This document shows positions 50,908 through 60,496 of a stretch of 64,000 bases of DNA, piece by piece. The position numbers were made by a program, and so were the translations under genes. Origin of the DNA: Hydrogenovibrio sp. JE_KL2 (lineage in GTDB: Bacteria; Pseudomonadota; Gammaproteobacteria; Thiomicrospirales; Thiomicrospiraceae). The stretch lies in NCBI RefSeq assembly GCF_009296185.1, contig NZ_WBJR01000001.1, positions 434,001 to 498,000 of the forward strand, written 5' to 3'. The notes beneath the pieces are model-generated. The model saw only the letters and a program-made list of their open reading frames with translations. It was not told where the DNA came from and made no database searches. Numbering within the stretch: position 1 is the first letter of the stretch; each line of letters opens with the position of its first letter.

Positions 50908-52281
50908 GTGACAATTTCCGCACACGAACAAGAGCTTGATTGGACACAGCGTTATACCAACTTTTTGGATAACGAGGAATCCCGTCCTGCGCGTATCGTT
51001 TATCAACGAGACAGAGCGCGAGTGATTCACTCGGCGGCGTTTCGTCGCTTGCAGGCGAAGACGCAGATTTTCGGTTTGAATGAGTCCGACTTTTATCGCA
51101 CGCGTTTGACGCATTCGATGGAAGTGGCGCAAATCGGTTCCGGTTTGGTGGAGCAGTTGATTACGGTGGGTGACGGTAAAGCCTATATGGATTGGTTGCC
51201 ATCGTTTTATTTGATTGAGGCGATTTGTCTGGCGCACGACTTAGGGCATCCACCTTATGGACACGGTGGTGAAGTGGCGTTGAACTATATGATGCGTAAA
51301 CATGGCGGCTTTGAGGGCAATGCTCAGACCTTGCGCATCCTTTCCCGATTGGGGGAGTATACGCCGAAAAACGGTATTGACCTGTCTCGCCGTGCGACTT
51401 TGGGTGTACTGAAATATCCTGCCATCTATGACGAAGTGGTCACACAAAGCATCGATTATCAAGCACGCATTCATCAGGCGGATGCGTTTGATTTCCGTAC
51501 CCTGGATATGAGCCGTTGGTACCCGCCGAAAGCGAGTGTGTACCAAGAAGAACGTGAGCAGTTCGAGTGGGTGCTGGGCTTGTTTTCGGATAAGGATAAA
51601 GAACTTTTCACGAAATTGGTTTCCAACGAAAACCATTTTCAAAATGATTTCCATAAAACACAGTATAAAGCGTTCGACACCACCATTATGGAGTTGGCGG
51701 ACGATATTGCTTATGGCATCCATGATTTGGAAGATGCGGTAGCGATGGGGATGGTGCTTCGTGATCTATGGCAGACAGAAGTCATGGAAAGCGAGGTCTT
51801 CAAACGCTATGCACTTTGGGGGGATGAGATGACGACCATGTTGTTCAGCCCGCGTTCCAAAGACCGTAAACACGCCATCAGTAAAATGGTGGGGATTATG
51901 GTCGAAAGTATTTTTGTCGATGAAAATGAGATTTTCGAGCACCCATTGTTGCGCTATCAGGCTAGATTGGGTGAAGCGGAAATGGCGGTATTGGAGCTGT
52001 TAAAAAAATTCGTTTACGTGCATGTCATTACTTTGCCGGAAGTCAAAGGTATGGAGTATAAGGGGCAGTTGATTGTGCTTGACCTGTTCAAGTCGTTACG
52101 CGCCAACCCGGAAGCCTTGCTGCCGCGCAATACCTATGAAAAATATCAACGTGCAGAGTCTGAAAGGGCGCAGCAAAGAGTCATTTCCGACTATATCGCG
52201 GGCATGACCAATACTTATGCCTCGCGCTTGTATGAGAAGTTCTTTACGGCATCTCAAGGCTCGATCTTCGACCGTCTTTAA
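50908..52281 (+). CDS. dgt: Deoxyguanosinetriphosphate triphosphohydrolase (HD family)
   Basis: 457 residues from GTG 50908, preceded by GAAAGGAA; an upstream TTG at 50857 lacks a ribosome site. The HD motifs are RLTHSMEVAQIG and AHDLGHPPYGHGGEVALN. EELADDIAYGIHDLEDA-like ELADDIAYGIHDLED completes the metal site. It hydrolyses dNTPs to nucleosides and triphosphate and affects dNTP balance and phage sensitivity. Confidence 0.93.
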   Translation: MTISAHEQELDWTQRYTNFLDNEESRPARIVYQRDRARVIHSAAFRRLQAKTQIFGLNESDFYRTRLTHSMEVAQIGSGLVEQLITVGDGKAYMDWLPSFYLIEAICLAHDLGHPPYGHGGEVALNYMMRKHGGFEGNAQTLRILSRLGEYTPKNGIDLSRRATLGVLKYPAIYDEVVTQSIDYQARIHQADAFDFRTLDMSRWYPPKASVYQEEREQFEWVLGLFSDKDKELFTKLVSNENHFQNDFHKTQYKAFDTTIMELADDIAYGIHDLEDAVAMGMVLRDLWQTEVMESEVFKRYALWGDEMTTMLFSPRSKDRKHAISKMVGIMVESIFVDENEIFEHPLLRYQARLGEAEMAVLELLKKFVYVHVITLPEVKGMEYKGQLIVLDLFKSLRANPEALLPRNTYEKYQRAESERAQQRVISDYIAGMTNTYASRLYEKFFTASQGSIFDRL

Positions 52282-52344
52282 GTTTTTAAGCTGTTTAAGG
52301 CTTGAAATTTATCTTAAGTTTTCAAAATAAAATCAAGGTAAGTT

Positions 52345-53616
52345 ATGGGATTTCTTGAAATCGGCCTAATCGTGATTGGGCTTATGGTGTTATCGATGGT
52401 GGCGCAAGAGCGCCTCAAGATTCCTCTGCCAGTGACTTTGATTTCCGTGGTTTTGCTGTTTGCGGTGTTTGGCTATCACATAGAACTGAAAGGTTCGACT
52501 TTTGACTCCATGCTGATGCTGATGTTGCCGCTGCTGATTTCTTCTGATGTACTCAATCTTAAACCGGACCAGCTTAAGAAAAACTGGCTGAGTGTGGTGT
52601 TGACCGCTGGTGTTGTGGTGGTTGCATCGGTGATTTTAGGGGTGGTGCTCAAGGCCTATATTTTACCCCATTATGATTTGAGCATTCCTGCCATGGTGGC
52701 GTTGATGGCAATGGTGGTGGCGACCGATCCGGTGACCGTTTCCGCCGTGTTCAGCAATTTTCGGTTGCCGAATCATTTGAAGTTCATTGCCGAATCCGAA
52801 TCTTTGTTCAACGATGCCACAGCCTTTGTGATTTTTGGTATTGCGTTAACCATGTTGGCACAGCCAATGACGGCAGGCGAAGTGCTGGTGTTCTCGGTGG
52901 TGACAATCATTACGTCATTTTTGGTGGGGTTGGTTGTCGGCGTGGTGGGTATCTTATTGCTTAAACTTTCTAATGGTGCGCAGACGGAAACCGCCATTAT
53001 TTTGTTGGTCGCCTATTTGTCATTTGAGTTTGCTGAGTATTTTGAGGTGGCGGCAATCTTCTCGCTGGTGGTGTCGATGGTGGTGATGAACGCCGCGATT
53101 TTGTCGGAAGACTCTCGTTTGAACATTCATGCAAATCGTCCGGGGTTGCGGCATAAACTGTTCTCGCACTTGAACGACACTTATCAAAATCATCCATCTA
53201 TTGTGCAGTTCTTGGGGTTTGCCGCGTTGTTGGCAAACGTGCTGTTATATATCTCTATCGGTGAGATTATTGATTTGCATTGTTTGTTGGGCTACTGGAA
53301 AGAGATTCTTGCGGTATTTGTTGCAACCAGCTTGATCCGCGCATTGATGATGTGGCGATTCAAAAACACTTCTCACCGAATTGAGTCGATGAAAACCATT
53401 TCCTTCGACTGGTGGGTGGTGCTGACGTTTGCCGGGGTAAAAGGCGGGTTGTCTATTTTGATGGTGCATATGTTGCCGGAAACTTTTGCCTATAAAGATT
53501 TATTCACAGCGATTATTCTCGGCAATATTATCTTAACGACCTTTGTGTATTCATTGTTGCTGACGGTTTATGTCAAGATGCGCAAAGTATCGTTTTCTTC
53601 CCAAGTCGGGCTGTGA
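52345..53616 (+). CDS. Na+/H+ antiporter, CPA1 (NhaP) type
   Basis: 423 residues with about 12-13 membrane spans. TDPVTVSAVFSNFRLPNHLKFIAESESLFNDATAFVIFG carries the CPA1 Asp pair and ESxxND motif, and FAGVKGGLSI the later Lys/Arg helix. It exchanges Na+ or K+ for H+. The gene pairs with the Na,K-ATPase-like pump elsewhere in the window for cation homeostasis, which is inference. Confidence 0.9.
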   Translation: MGFLEIGLIVIGLMVLSMVAQERLKIPLPVTLISVVLLFAVFGYHIELKGSTFDSMLMLMLPLLISSDVLNLKPDQLKKNWLSVVLTAGVVVVASVILGVVLKAYILPHYDLSIPAMVALMAMVVATDPVTVSAVFSNFRLPNHLKFIAESESLFNDATAFVIFGIALTMLAQPMTAGEVLVFSVVTIITSFLVGLVVGVVGILLLKLSNGAQTETAIILLVAYLSFEFAEYFEVAAIFSLVVSMVVMNAAILSEDSRLNIHANRPGLRHKLFSHLNDTYQNHPSIVQFLGFAALLANVLLYISIGEIIDLHCLLGYWKEILAVFVATSLIRALMMWRFKNTSHRIESMKTISFDWWVVLTFAGVKGGLSILMVHMLPETFAYKDLFTAIILGNIILTTFVYSLLLTVYVKMRKVSFSSQVGL

Positions 53617-53625
53617 GGGCTAAGC

Positions 53626-54804
53626 TTAGCGAGGCTTTTTCGGCAGGTAATACTTGGGGGCGACAGCTGGCTTACCTTGCTGGGTAAATACCCCCAACCT
53701 GGCAGATTTTTGCGTTTGTGCCTGTTGCTGTTTCTTTTGTGTTTGCTGGGTAATCGCCCAGTCTCTGTGTTCTTGTACCAGTTCTGAATCTGTTTTTAAG
53801 GCCGATAGCGCTTCGATGTTTTGTGGTCGGTAGTCGTCATTGCCAATCGCAATACACAAGTTTCTTTGCCAAAGTGCAAACCCAATCCGTCTGATGGGTG
53901 ACCCTTCAAAGTGATTTAAAAACTCTTCTTCAGTCCAGCTCAGTAATGTCAGAAGTGTTGCAGCATCCAGTGGATGTTTTGCCTTGATTTGCTTGGCTTT
54001 AAAAGCATCTTCGGTTGTGGGGTCGGTGAACTTATTCCAAGGGCAAACCAATTGACAGTCATCACACCCATAAATACGATTGCCGATCAGCGGGCGCAAT
54101 GCTTCATCAATAGAACCTTGGTGTTCTATGGTCAAGTAAGAGATGCAGCGGCGGGCATCGACTTGGTTGTTAGGCAGTATCGCTTGCGTTGGGCATTCGT
54201 CAATGCAAGCGATGCAAGGACCGCAGCCTTGTTTTTCAAAAGGCGGGTCTGCTGGCAGGTCAAGGTTGCAATAAAGTTCGCCCAGAAAAAACCAAGAGCC
54301 AGCGTGGGGGTGGATAATCAAACTGTTCTTGCCGATAAAACCCAGCCCTGCCTGTTGAGCGATGGGGCGCTCAAGCACGGGAGCCGAGTCAGCAAAGGCT
54401 CGGTAAGTAAAGTCCGGCACCTCTTGTTGGATTTTACTGGCTAGCTGTTGCAAGCGCTTGCGCATGAGCTTGTGGTAATCCTTATTCAGCGCATAGCGAG
54501 AGACATAGGCTTTGTCATTGGTTTGCAATTGTTCAATAGGCGAATGGGCGTCGGCATCGTAGTAGTTCATCCGGACACTGATAATGGATTGTGTACCCGG
54601 CACAAGCTCAGAAGGGCGAGTGCGTTTCGTGCCGTGTGCGGCCATATATTGCATCTCACCATGGAAGTTTTCTCCCAGCCAATTGAAGTAGGTCGCTTCA
54701 TAATCAGACAGGTCGATTGACGTGATACCGACATCCGCAAACCCTAAGGTTTTCCCCCAGTCTTTTATTTTGGTCACTAATTGGGTGTGAGTGATGGTTT
54801 GCAA
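53626..54804 (-). CDS. queG: Epoxyqueuosine reductase
   Basis: 392 residues. It reduces epoxyqueuosine to queuosine on tRNA using cobalamin and two 4Fe-4S clusters. RAFADSAPVLERPIAQQAGLGFIGKNSL contains the catalytic Asp; the first cluster motif is CGPCIACIDECP and the second CDDCQLVC. The C-terminus carries an unusual, Gln/Lys-rich extension of about 50 residues (from TQQTQKKQQQ) that includes the 19-bp repeat in frame (residues KSARLG). This tail looks disordered. Confidence 0.95.
   Translation of the reverse strand: MQTITHTQLVTKIKDWGKTLGFADVGITSIDLSDYEATYFNWLGENFHGEMQYMAAHGTKRTRPSELVPGTQSIISVRMNYYDADAHSPIEQLQTNDKAYVSRYALNKDYHKLMRKRLQQLASKIQQEVPDFTYRAFADSAPVLERPIAQQAGLGFIGKNSLIIHPHAGSWFFLGELYCNLDLPADPPFEKQGCGPCIACIDECPTQAILPNNQVDARRCISYLTIEHQGSIDEALRPLIGNRIYGCDDCQLVCPWNKFTDPTTEDAFKAKQIKAKHPLDAATLLTLLSWTEEEFLNHFEGSPIRRIGFALWQRNLCIAIGNDDYRPQNIEALSALKTDSELVQEHRDWAITQQTQKKQQQAQTQKSARLGVFTQQGKPAVAPKYYLPKKPR
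53692..53710 (+). repeat. Dispersed 19-bp repeat, copy 10 (exact), inside queG
   Basis: CCCCAACCTGGCAGATTTT within the queG C-terminal extension, antisense to it. In the queG frame the copy reads through as K-S-A-R-L-G and keeps the frame open. Confidence 0.9.
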
Positions 54805-54904
54805 ATGTTTTCTCTGTAGCGCTAAGTATTGCGCTCATTTTAACGTGTTTGAGGATCATTGAATGAAGGATTGTGTGTTGCAAAAAAGCATCATAAATAA
54901 AATT

Positions 54905-54934
54905 TTGTTCATTTTAGGCTTTCTTTTTTATACA
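54905..54934 (+). promoter_or_regulatory. Candidate sigma-70 promoter upstream of tsaE
   Basis: TTGTTC (54905-54910), 18-nt spacer, TATACA (54929-54934). It is about 165 bp before the tsaE start and could drive the tsaE-hflC run. Approximate match only. Confidence 0.35.
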
Positions 54935-55101
54935 ATTTCTATAGAATGATACGTAATTCATTGAAATAACTATAAAACTAGAATTTAAACGGAGTGGTTC
55001 AGAGTAGCTACTTTGTTGTATTTATTGAATTTTTCTGCATTCAGATGGCGTATTAAGTCATTTAGCCTTGTTTTTGATGGGGATTTTGCAGGGAGAATTC
55101 T

Positions 55102-55749
55102 GTGAAAATACACGACGATTTAAATATGCAAACACCCGAGCAAGCATTGATAAAAAATTTAACCGGACGCCTTGATGATGAATCGGCAACCGAGAAATTG
55201 GCAAAGTTGTTTGCGGAGTCGTTGCAAATACTGGCAACCCAACATACGCAAGAATTGAAAAATCTGCCAGGTTGGGTAGATACTCAGATTAGCGATGGTT
55301 TAGTGATTTATCTGGAAGGGAATCTTGGTGCAGGAAAATCTTTTTTTTCCAGAGCATTGATACAAAGTTTTCTACCTGGACAAAAAGTGAAAAGTCCGAC
55401 TTACACGCTGGTAGAAACTTACGAAGGCCCTTTGGGGGAGATACATCATTTTGATTTGTATCGACTTTGTGACCCGGAAGAACTTGAGTTTTTAGGAATT
55501 CGAGATTTATTGAAAACCCACTTTCTTTCTTTGGTGGAATGGCCGTCAAAAGGAGAAGGTGTTTTGCAAGGTGCGGATCTTGTTGTGCAATTGCAGCATG
55601 CAACTGAAGTTGACGACGATAATAAACACGAGGCGGGGCGGCTCTTTACGATCACCCCAGTAACGGATACAGGTGGACGTCTTGTCAAAAATCTGGCGGA
55701 ATTGATGAACAATTCTGGCATGGTATTTGGTTCACAAGGTGTTGAATGA
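55102..55749 (+). CDS. tsaE: tRNA t6A biosynthesis ATPase TsaE
   Basis: 215 residues from GTG 55102 with GGGAG upstream. The P-loop GNLGAGKSFFSRA, the KSPTYTLVETYEG segment and HFDLYRLCDPEELEFLGIRD are the TsaE core; it works with TsaB/TsaD to make t6A37 on tRNA. Compared with a typical TsaE of about 150 residues, it has a long N-terminus and an apparent insertion (ATQHTQELKNLPGWVDTQISD) before the first strand. The insertion contains repeat copy 11 in frame. Confidence 0.93.
   Translation: MKIHDDLNMQTPEQALIKNLTGRLDDESATEKLAKLFAESLQILATQHTQELKNLPGWVDTQISDGLVIYLEGNLGAGKSFFSRALIQSFLPGQKVKSPTYTLVETYEGPLGEIHHFDLYRLCDPEELEFLGIRDLLKTHFLSLVEWPSKGEGVLQGADLVVQLQHATEVDDDNKHEAGRLFTITPVTDTGGRLVKNLAELMNNSGMVFGSQGVE
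55259..55277 (-). repeat. Dispersed 19-bp repeat, copy 11 (one mismatch), inside tsaE
   Basis: Plus strand reads AAAATCTGCCAGGTTGGGT; only the final base differs from consensus. It is in frame in the coding sequence and encodes N-L-P-G-W-V. Confidence 0.85.
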
Positions 55750-55766
55750 AGTAATATGGAAAAACG

Positions 55767-57389
55767 ATGGGTAATGCCATGACCAGAAAAATGCAGTCAC
55801 ACGGAAAGTCATCTTTTATCGCGATGCTGATTATGTTTTTGGCATTGGTTTATACGTCAAACGCCATGGCAGCGGCAACGTTGTCGAAGATTCGCGTGGG
55901 GCAGACCAATGAAAAAACGCGCATTGTCTTCGATATCAAACACAATCATTCCTTCAAAATCAGGAAGTTGGAAAATCCTTCCCGTATCGTCGTAGATTTC
56001 TACAAAGCAAAAAACGATGTCAGCTTCAAAAAAATGAAGTTTCTTGATCCAAGATTGGGATCAATTCGTCTTTATGACAAAAAATCCAAGGTTCGAGTGG
56101 TATTGGATTTAAGAAAAAATTACGAGTACAGCTATTTTACGCTTGGTAAAAACAAATCAGGCGCGGAACGAGTAGTGGTAGATGTCACCAAGACTTTGGC
56201 TAAAAGAGTCGTTGCAAAAGCAAAACCGGTAAAAAAAGCAGAAGCTAAAACCCTTGCCGTTAAAAAACAAGTTAAGCCTGTCAAAAAACCTCAAGTTAAG
56301 CAGGTAGCGAAAGTAAAAACTGTTTCTAAGCCTGCTAAACCGATCAAGGTTGCCGTCAAAAAGGATGTTGTGAAAGCTAAACCAGCCGTTGCCAAGCCGA
56401 AGGTTCAGGTAGCTGAGAACAAAAAACAACTGAATCCTAAGGCAAGAGATATTGCTGAAGAACAAAACACGCAAGATGTGATGAATGCCGGAAGCTCGGT
56501 GTTTGACCCAAAAAATAAAGATTTGATTGTAGCGATTGATCCTGGACATGGTGGTAAAGATACTGGTGCAATAGGGATTCACGGCATCTATGAAAAGAAT
56601 GTCGTGTTGGCAATGGCGAAAAAACTCAAAAAATACATTGACGATCAACCGGGTATGCATGCGGTGTTAACGCGTGACCGTGATGTGTTCATTCCGTTAG
56701 CAAAACGTGTGCGTTTGGCGCACAAGATGAATGCGGATATTTTCATTTCTATTCATGCGGACTCTTTCCCTGACAGAAGCGCGAGAGGGGGGTCTGTCTA
56801 TGTGTTGTCAACTCGTGGCGCAAGCTCGGTGATGGCACGTATTCTTGCGAAGTCTGAAAATGCCTCTTTGAACGATATTAAGTTGAAAGGACGTGATTCT
56901 GACGTGGCGTTTGTGTTGTCTGACTTGTCTCGTGAAGCCAATATTCGTGCAAGCCGTAAATTGGCAAGAGCGGTTCTGGGTTCAATGGGTCGTTCGGTCA
57001 AGTTGCATAAGCATAGCGTGCAGGCGGCAAACTTTGCGGTATTGAAGTCAATCGATATGCCTTCAATGTTGATTGAGACAGCGTTTGTTTCTAACCCATC
57101 AGAAGCAAGAAAGCTGACGAATGATCGTTTTCAAGACAAAATGGCGCGCTCCATTGCTATGGGTGTGACAAAGTTCGTTCGCAATAATGGCGATGAACCA
57201 CGTTGGGGTGAAAAGCTTTATTTGCATTATCGTGTTCAGCGTGGCGATACATTGTCTGAAATTGCCGCAAACTACAAGATTTCAACGCGTGAGTTGAAGA
57301 GAATCAACAAAATCAAAAAAGCCGACCAGCTTTATGTTGGCAGAAGATTGCGTATTCCGGTGTCGGATAGCGTTGTTGCCTCGTTGTAA
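55767..57389 (+). CDS. amiC: N-acetylmuramoyl-L-alanine amidase with AMIN and LysM domains
   Basis: 540 residues. Signal region (about 16-36, ending AMAAA), AMIN domain (about 37-135), a Lys/Pro/Val-rich linker (about 145-215), Amidase_3 domain with zinc-site DPGHGG (His261) and the NADIFISIHADSF and VLIETAFVSNPSEA stretches, then a C-terminal LysM (YRVQRGDTLSEIAANYKISTRELKRIN). It cleaves septal peptidoglycan cross-linking stems in the periplasm during division. AmiB and AmiC cannot be separated on sequence alone. Confidence 0.92.
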   Translation: MGNAMTRKMQSHGKSSFIAMLIMFLALVYTSNAMAAATLSKIRVGQTNEKTRIVFDIKHNHSFKIRKLENPSRIVVDFYKAKNDVSFKKMKFLDPRLGSIRLYDKKSKVRVVLDLRKNYEYSYFTLGKNKSGAERVVVDVTKTLAKRVVAKAKPVKKAEAKTLAVKKQVKPVKKPQVKQVAKVKTVSKPAKPIKVAVKKDVVKAKPAVAKPKVQVAENKKQLNPKARDIAEEQNTQDVMNAGSSVFDPKNKDLIVAIDPGHGGKDTGAIGIHGIYEKNVVLAMAKKLKKYIDDQPGMHAVLTRDRDVFIPLAKRVRLAHKMNADIFISIHADSFPDRSARGGSVYVLSTRGASSVMARILAKSENASLNDIKLKGRDSDVAFVLSDLSREANIRASRKLARAVLGSMGRSVKLHKHSVQAANFAVLKSIDMPSMLIETAFVSNPSEARKLTNDRFQDKMARSIAMGVTKFVRNNGDEPRWGEKLYLHYRVQRGDTLSEIAANYKISTRELKRINKIKKADQLYVGRRLRIPVSDSVVASL

Positions 57390-57451
57390 GAATAATAACT
57401 CCTGAGTATTCTCGGCTAACCCCATCCCCTTGGGGCGTCGAGGTCTTGCTT

Positions 57452-57510
57452 CTCGATCATTTGTCCTGATCGAGTTCTTTATTAAAGACCGTTTATCGGT
57501 CTTTTTTTTC
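57452..57510 (+). terminator. Terminator after amiC
   Basis: CTCGATCA/TGATCGAG (57452-57474) forms one hairpin. AAAGACCG/CGGTCTTT (57484-57504) forms another, followed by an eight-T run to about 57510; the second is the likely terminator. Confidence 0.75.
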
Positions 57511-57666
57511 GCCTCATGAAAAAGTATCCGCATTGCGGTAGGCAGCTAATCACATATTATTTCAAGGTTAGAAGCTGTATAATTGCTTGCATCTTTTGGA
57601 CTTTCATTAACTTTGAATTTGGCTTAAATCGTTTTGCAAAAAGAATCCTCACTTCACGCTTTAGAT

Positions 57667-59520
57667 ATGCACTCATCACGATCATTTGATAGAGAAATTG
57701 CGCTTTTACCTAACCATTTGGCAGATCAAATTGCTGCCGGTGAAGTGGTTGAAAGACCCGCTTCAGTGGTAAAAGAGTTGTTGGAGAATGCACTCGATTC
57801 GGGGGCAGATTACGTCGAAATTTACATCGAAGAGGGTGGCGAAAAACGTATTACCGTAGTGGATAACGGTTGTGGTATCCGCAAGGAACAAATGATGTTG
57901 GCGGTAAGCAGACATGCCACCAGTAAAATCGCCAATTACGAAGATTTGTCTGCTGTTTCTACTTTGGGGTTTCGTGGCGAAGCCTTGGCGAGTATCAGCT
58001 CTGTTTCTCGGTTTACTTTAACGACCTGTCATTATCAAGATAAGCACGCTTGGAAATTGGTTGGGGAAGGTGAATCTGGTTGGCAAGATATCCAACCTGC
58101 GGCGCACCCAGTTGGAACCTGTATTGAAGTTTGTGATTTGTTTTTCAATACGCCTGCACGTAAAAAATTCCTGAGAACCCCGAGAACCGAGTTCTCACAT
58201 ATTGACGAGTTGGTCAAGCGAGTGATGCTCAGTCGCCCTGATGTGTCAATGAAGCTAGCGCATAACAACAGCGTTGTTCGCCAAGTGCAGGCGGCAGAAG
58301 ATTTGCCGGCTTTAAAAGTTCGGTTGAAGCATTTGATGGGTGCGCCGTTTGTTGAGCAGAGTTTTGATGTGGATTTTGAAGCGCAAGATATTCGATTGAG
58401 CGGTTGGGTGGGTTATCCCACTTTTAACCGTGCGCAGACCGATATGCAATATTTGTTTGTGAACGGTCGTATCGTTCGCGACAGGTTGTTGTCTCATGCC
58501 GTGAAGCAAGCCTATGCAGATGTACTTTATCATGGCCGTCATCCGGCATATTTGTTGTTCGTTGAAATTCCTTTCGACATGGTGGATGTCAACGTCCATC
58601 CAGCTAAGTACGAAGTGCGTTTTGCCAATGGGCGTTGGGTATATGACTTCTTACGTCGGTCGGTTCGTGAAGTTGTGACCAAACCTGTAGGTGTCGGTAA
58701 CGCTCCGGGTAAGCCTTTGAATATGCCTCAGGACGCGGTAAAAGAGCAGGGTTATCAAGCTTCCATGTCGTTTCAAAGTTATGACTCTGCACCGGTGGCA
58801 AATGAGCAAAATGTTTTTGAATCCAAATCTGTATTTGAGTCCAAGGCGAATTATCAGCCAAACTATTCGTCTGCATTTTCGGAAGTGGCGAGCGGTCATG
58901 AACCTCAAGCAAAGTCTAGAAATAATGCACAAACACCTCATGTGCTGGGTTATGCAAAAGCACAAATAAAAGGGGTCTTTATCCTTGCTGAAAATGCGCA
59001 GGGTTTGGTGTTGGTAGATATGCACGCTGCACACGAGCGTATTGTCTATGAGCGTATGAAAAAACAGTGGGAAGTGGACCGTCTGATTTCGCAGCCGTTG
59101 TTGGTACCGATTGTGATTGCGATGGAAAGCTCTCAATTAAAGACTTGGCAGGCTTTTGAAGCGGATTTTCAGCGTTTAGGTTTTGAGATGGAACCGTTTG
59201 GTCCTGAGCAGTTGAAAGTAACGGCCGTGCCGGCGTTGTTGGCAAAATCGGATGTGACAAATTTGATTCATGACATGATTGCAGATTTTGCGGTGGTGGG
59301 AGAGTCTCAGGCTGTGGAGGAGAAAATCAATGCGATTTTGTCGACTATGGCGTGTCATGGTTCCGTTAGGGCGAATAGACAATTAACTCTTGAAGAAATG
59401 AATGCATTATTAAGGGATATGGAAGCAACAGAAGCATCGGCACAATGTAATCATGGCCGCCCGACTTGGGTGCAGCTTTCTATGGAACAGTTGGACTCAC
59501 TTTTCATGAGAGGGCAGTAA
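57667..59520 (+). CDS. mutL: DNA mismatch repair protein MutL
   Basis: 617 residues from ATG 57667; no strong ribosome site at this or at TTG 57634, so the start is uncertain. GHKL ATPase motifs are clear: ELLENALDSGAD, DNGCGI and HATSKI...LGFRGEALASI. The C-terminal endonuclease motif DMHAAHERIVYE (DQHA(X)2E(X)4E type) and CNHGRP are present, so it is expected to be nicking-competent. The middle linker (about 345-430) is Ser/Gln-rich. Confidence 0.95.
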   Translation: MHSSRSFDREIALLPNHLADQIAAGEVVERPASVVKELLENALDSGADYVEIYIEEGGEKRITVVDNGCGIRKEQMMLAVSRHATSKIANYEDLSAVSTLGFRGEALASISSVSRFTLTTCHYQDKHAWKLVGEGESGWQDIQPAAHPVGTCIEVCDLFFNTPARKKFLRTPRTEFSHIDELVKRVMLSRPDVSMKLAHNNSVVRQVQAAEDLPALKVRLKHLMGAPFVEQSFDVDFEAQDIRLSGWVGYPTFNRAQTDMQYLFVNGRIVRDRLLSHAVKQAYADVLYHGRHPAYLLFVEIPFDMVDVNVHPAKYEVRFANGRWVYDFLRRSVREVVTKPVGVGNAPGKPLNMPQDAVKEQGYQASMSFQSYDSAPVANEQNVFESKSVFESKANYQPNYSSAFSEVASGHEPQAKSRNNAQTPHVLGYAKAQIKGVFILAENAQGLVLVDMHAAHERIVYERMKKQWEVDRLISQPLLVPIVIAMESSQLKTWQAFEADFQRLGFEMEPFGPEQLKVTAVPALLAKSDVTNLIHDMIADFAVVGESQAVEEKINAILSTMACHGSVRANRQLTLEEMNALLRDMEATEASAQCNHGRPTWVQLSMEQLDSLFMRGQ

Positions 59521-59524
59521 GGAG

Positions 59525-60496
59525 ATGAAATTTTCACCTGAAGAAGTCGCGTCACTGATTGCAAATAAGCAGTGTTTGGCAATTATGGGGCCGACAGCAT
59601 CTGGCAAAAGTCGTCTTTCTATGGCATTAGCGGAATATTTGCCTGTTGAAATCATTAGTGTGGATTCGGCGTTGATTTACCGAGGAATGAACATTGGTAC
59701 CGCCAAACCGACGGCAGAGGAGTTGCAACAAGTTCCTCATCATTTGATTGATATTATGGAACCTACCGAAAGTTACTCTGCCGCAGATTTTGTTGCGGAC
59801 GTTCATCGCCTTGTTCCAGAAATCTTCTCGCGAGGGCGGGTGCCTTTGCTGGTAGGCGGTACGATGATGTACTTCAATGCGTTGCAGAAAGGTATGGCAA
59901 AGCTACCGTCGGCAGATGAAGCATTACGAGAGAAACTGTTTAAAGCATGGGAAGCAAATCCAGAAGAAATGCACGCAAGGCTAGCTGAGGTTGATCCTGA
60001 AGCGGCAGAGAGAATTCATGCTAATGACTCTCAGCGATTAACGCGTGCGCTGGAAGTTTATGAGTTGACCGGTAAGCCATTGAGCGAACTCCAAAGAACA
60101 GAACAGAGCGAAGGGTTGACCGCATTTCATCTCGTCAAGGTTGCTTTGATGGTAGAAGACCGCGCTAAATTGCATGAGCAGATCGCAGTTCGTTTCCAAC
60201 ATATGATTGGTCAAGGCTTTTTGGCAGAGGCTGGGTGCCTATTTCAGATTCCTTCTATTCATGCCGACTTGCCATCAGTGAGAAGTGTGGGTTATCGTCA
60301 GGCTTGGCCTTTCTATCATGGTGAGTATGGGTATCAGACATTTGTCGATAAAGCTATTGTGGCGACTAGGCAGCTCGCAAAGCGCCAGATTACATGGCTA
60401 AGAAAAGAAGTGGTTGATTTGACGCTAGACCCATTTGAGGTAACGTTGGAACAGCAAATAGCGGAAACCTGTCAGTTATTGAAAAATTCCATTTAG
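59525..60496 (+). CDS. miaA: tRNA dimethylallyltransferase
   Basis: 323 residues. The P-loop GPTASGKSRL, DSALIYRGMNIGTAKP and DSQRLTRALEVYELTGKPLS are MiaA signatures. It prenylates A37 of certain tRNAs. The gene starts 4 bp after mutL, as in the classical gammaproteobacterial operon. Confidence 0.96.
   Translation: MKFSPEEVASLIANKQCLAIMGPTASGKSRLSMALAEYLPVEIISVDSALIYRGMNIGTAKPTAEELQQVPHHLIDIMEPTESYSAADFVADVHRLVPEIFSRGRVPLLVGGTMMYFNALQKGMAKLPSADEALREKLFKAWEANPEEMHARLAEVDPEAAERIHANDSQRLTRALEVYELTGKPLSELQRTEQSEGLTAFHLVKVALMVEDRAKLHEQIAVRFQHMIGQGFLAEAGCLFQIPSIHADLPSVRSVGYRQAWPFYHGEYGYQTFVDKAIVATRQLAKRQITWLRKEVVDLTLDPFEVTLEQQIAETCQLLKNSI

Noticed and set aside
5785-55277. The 19-bp repeat as a CRISPR array or IS terminal repeat
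   Set aside because: Copies are single and kilobases apart, and no transposase, target duplication, or evenly spaced spacers accompany them.
56157-56660. 167-codon minus-strand frame opposite amiC
   Set aside because: Produced by the Lys-rich linker read backwards (Phe-rich); not a real protein.
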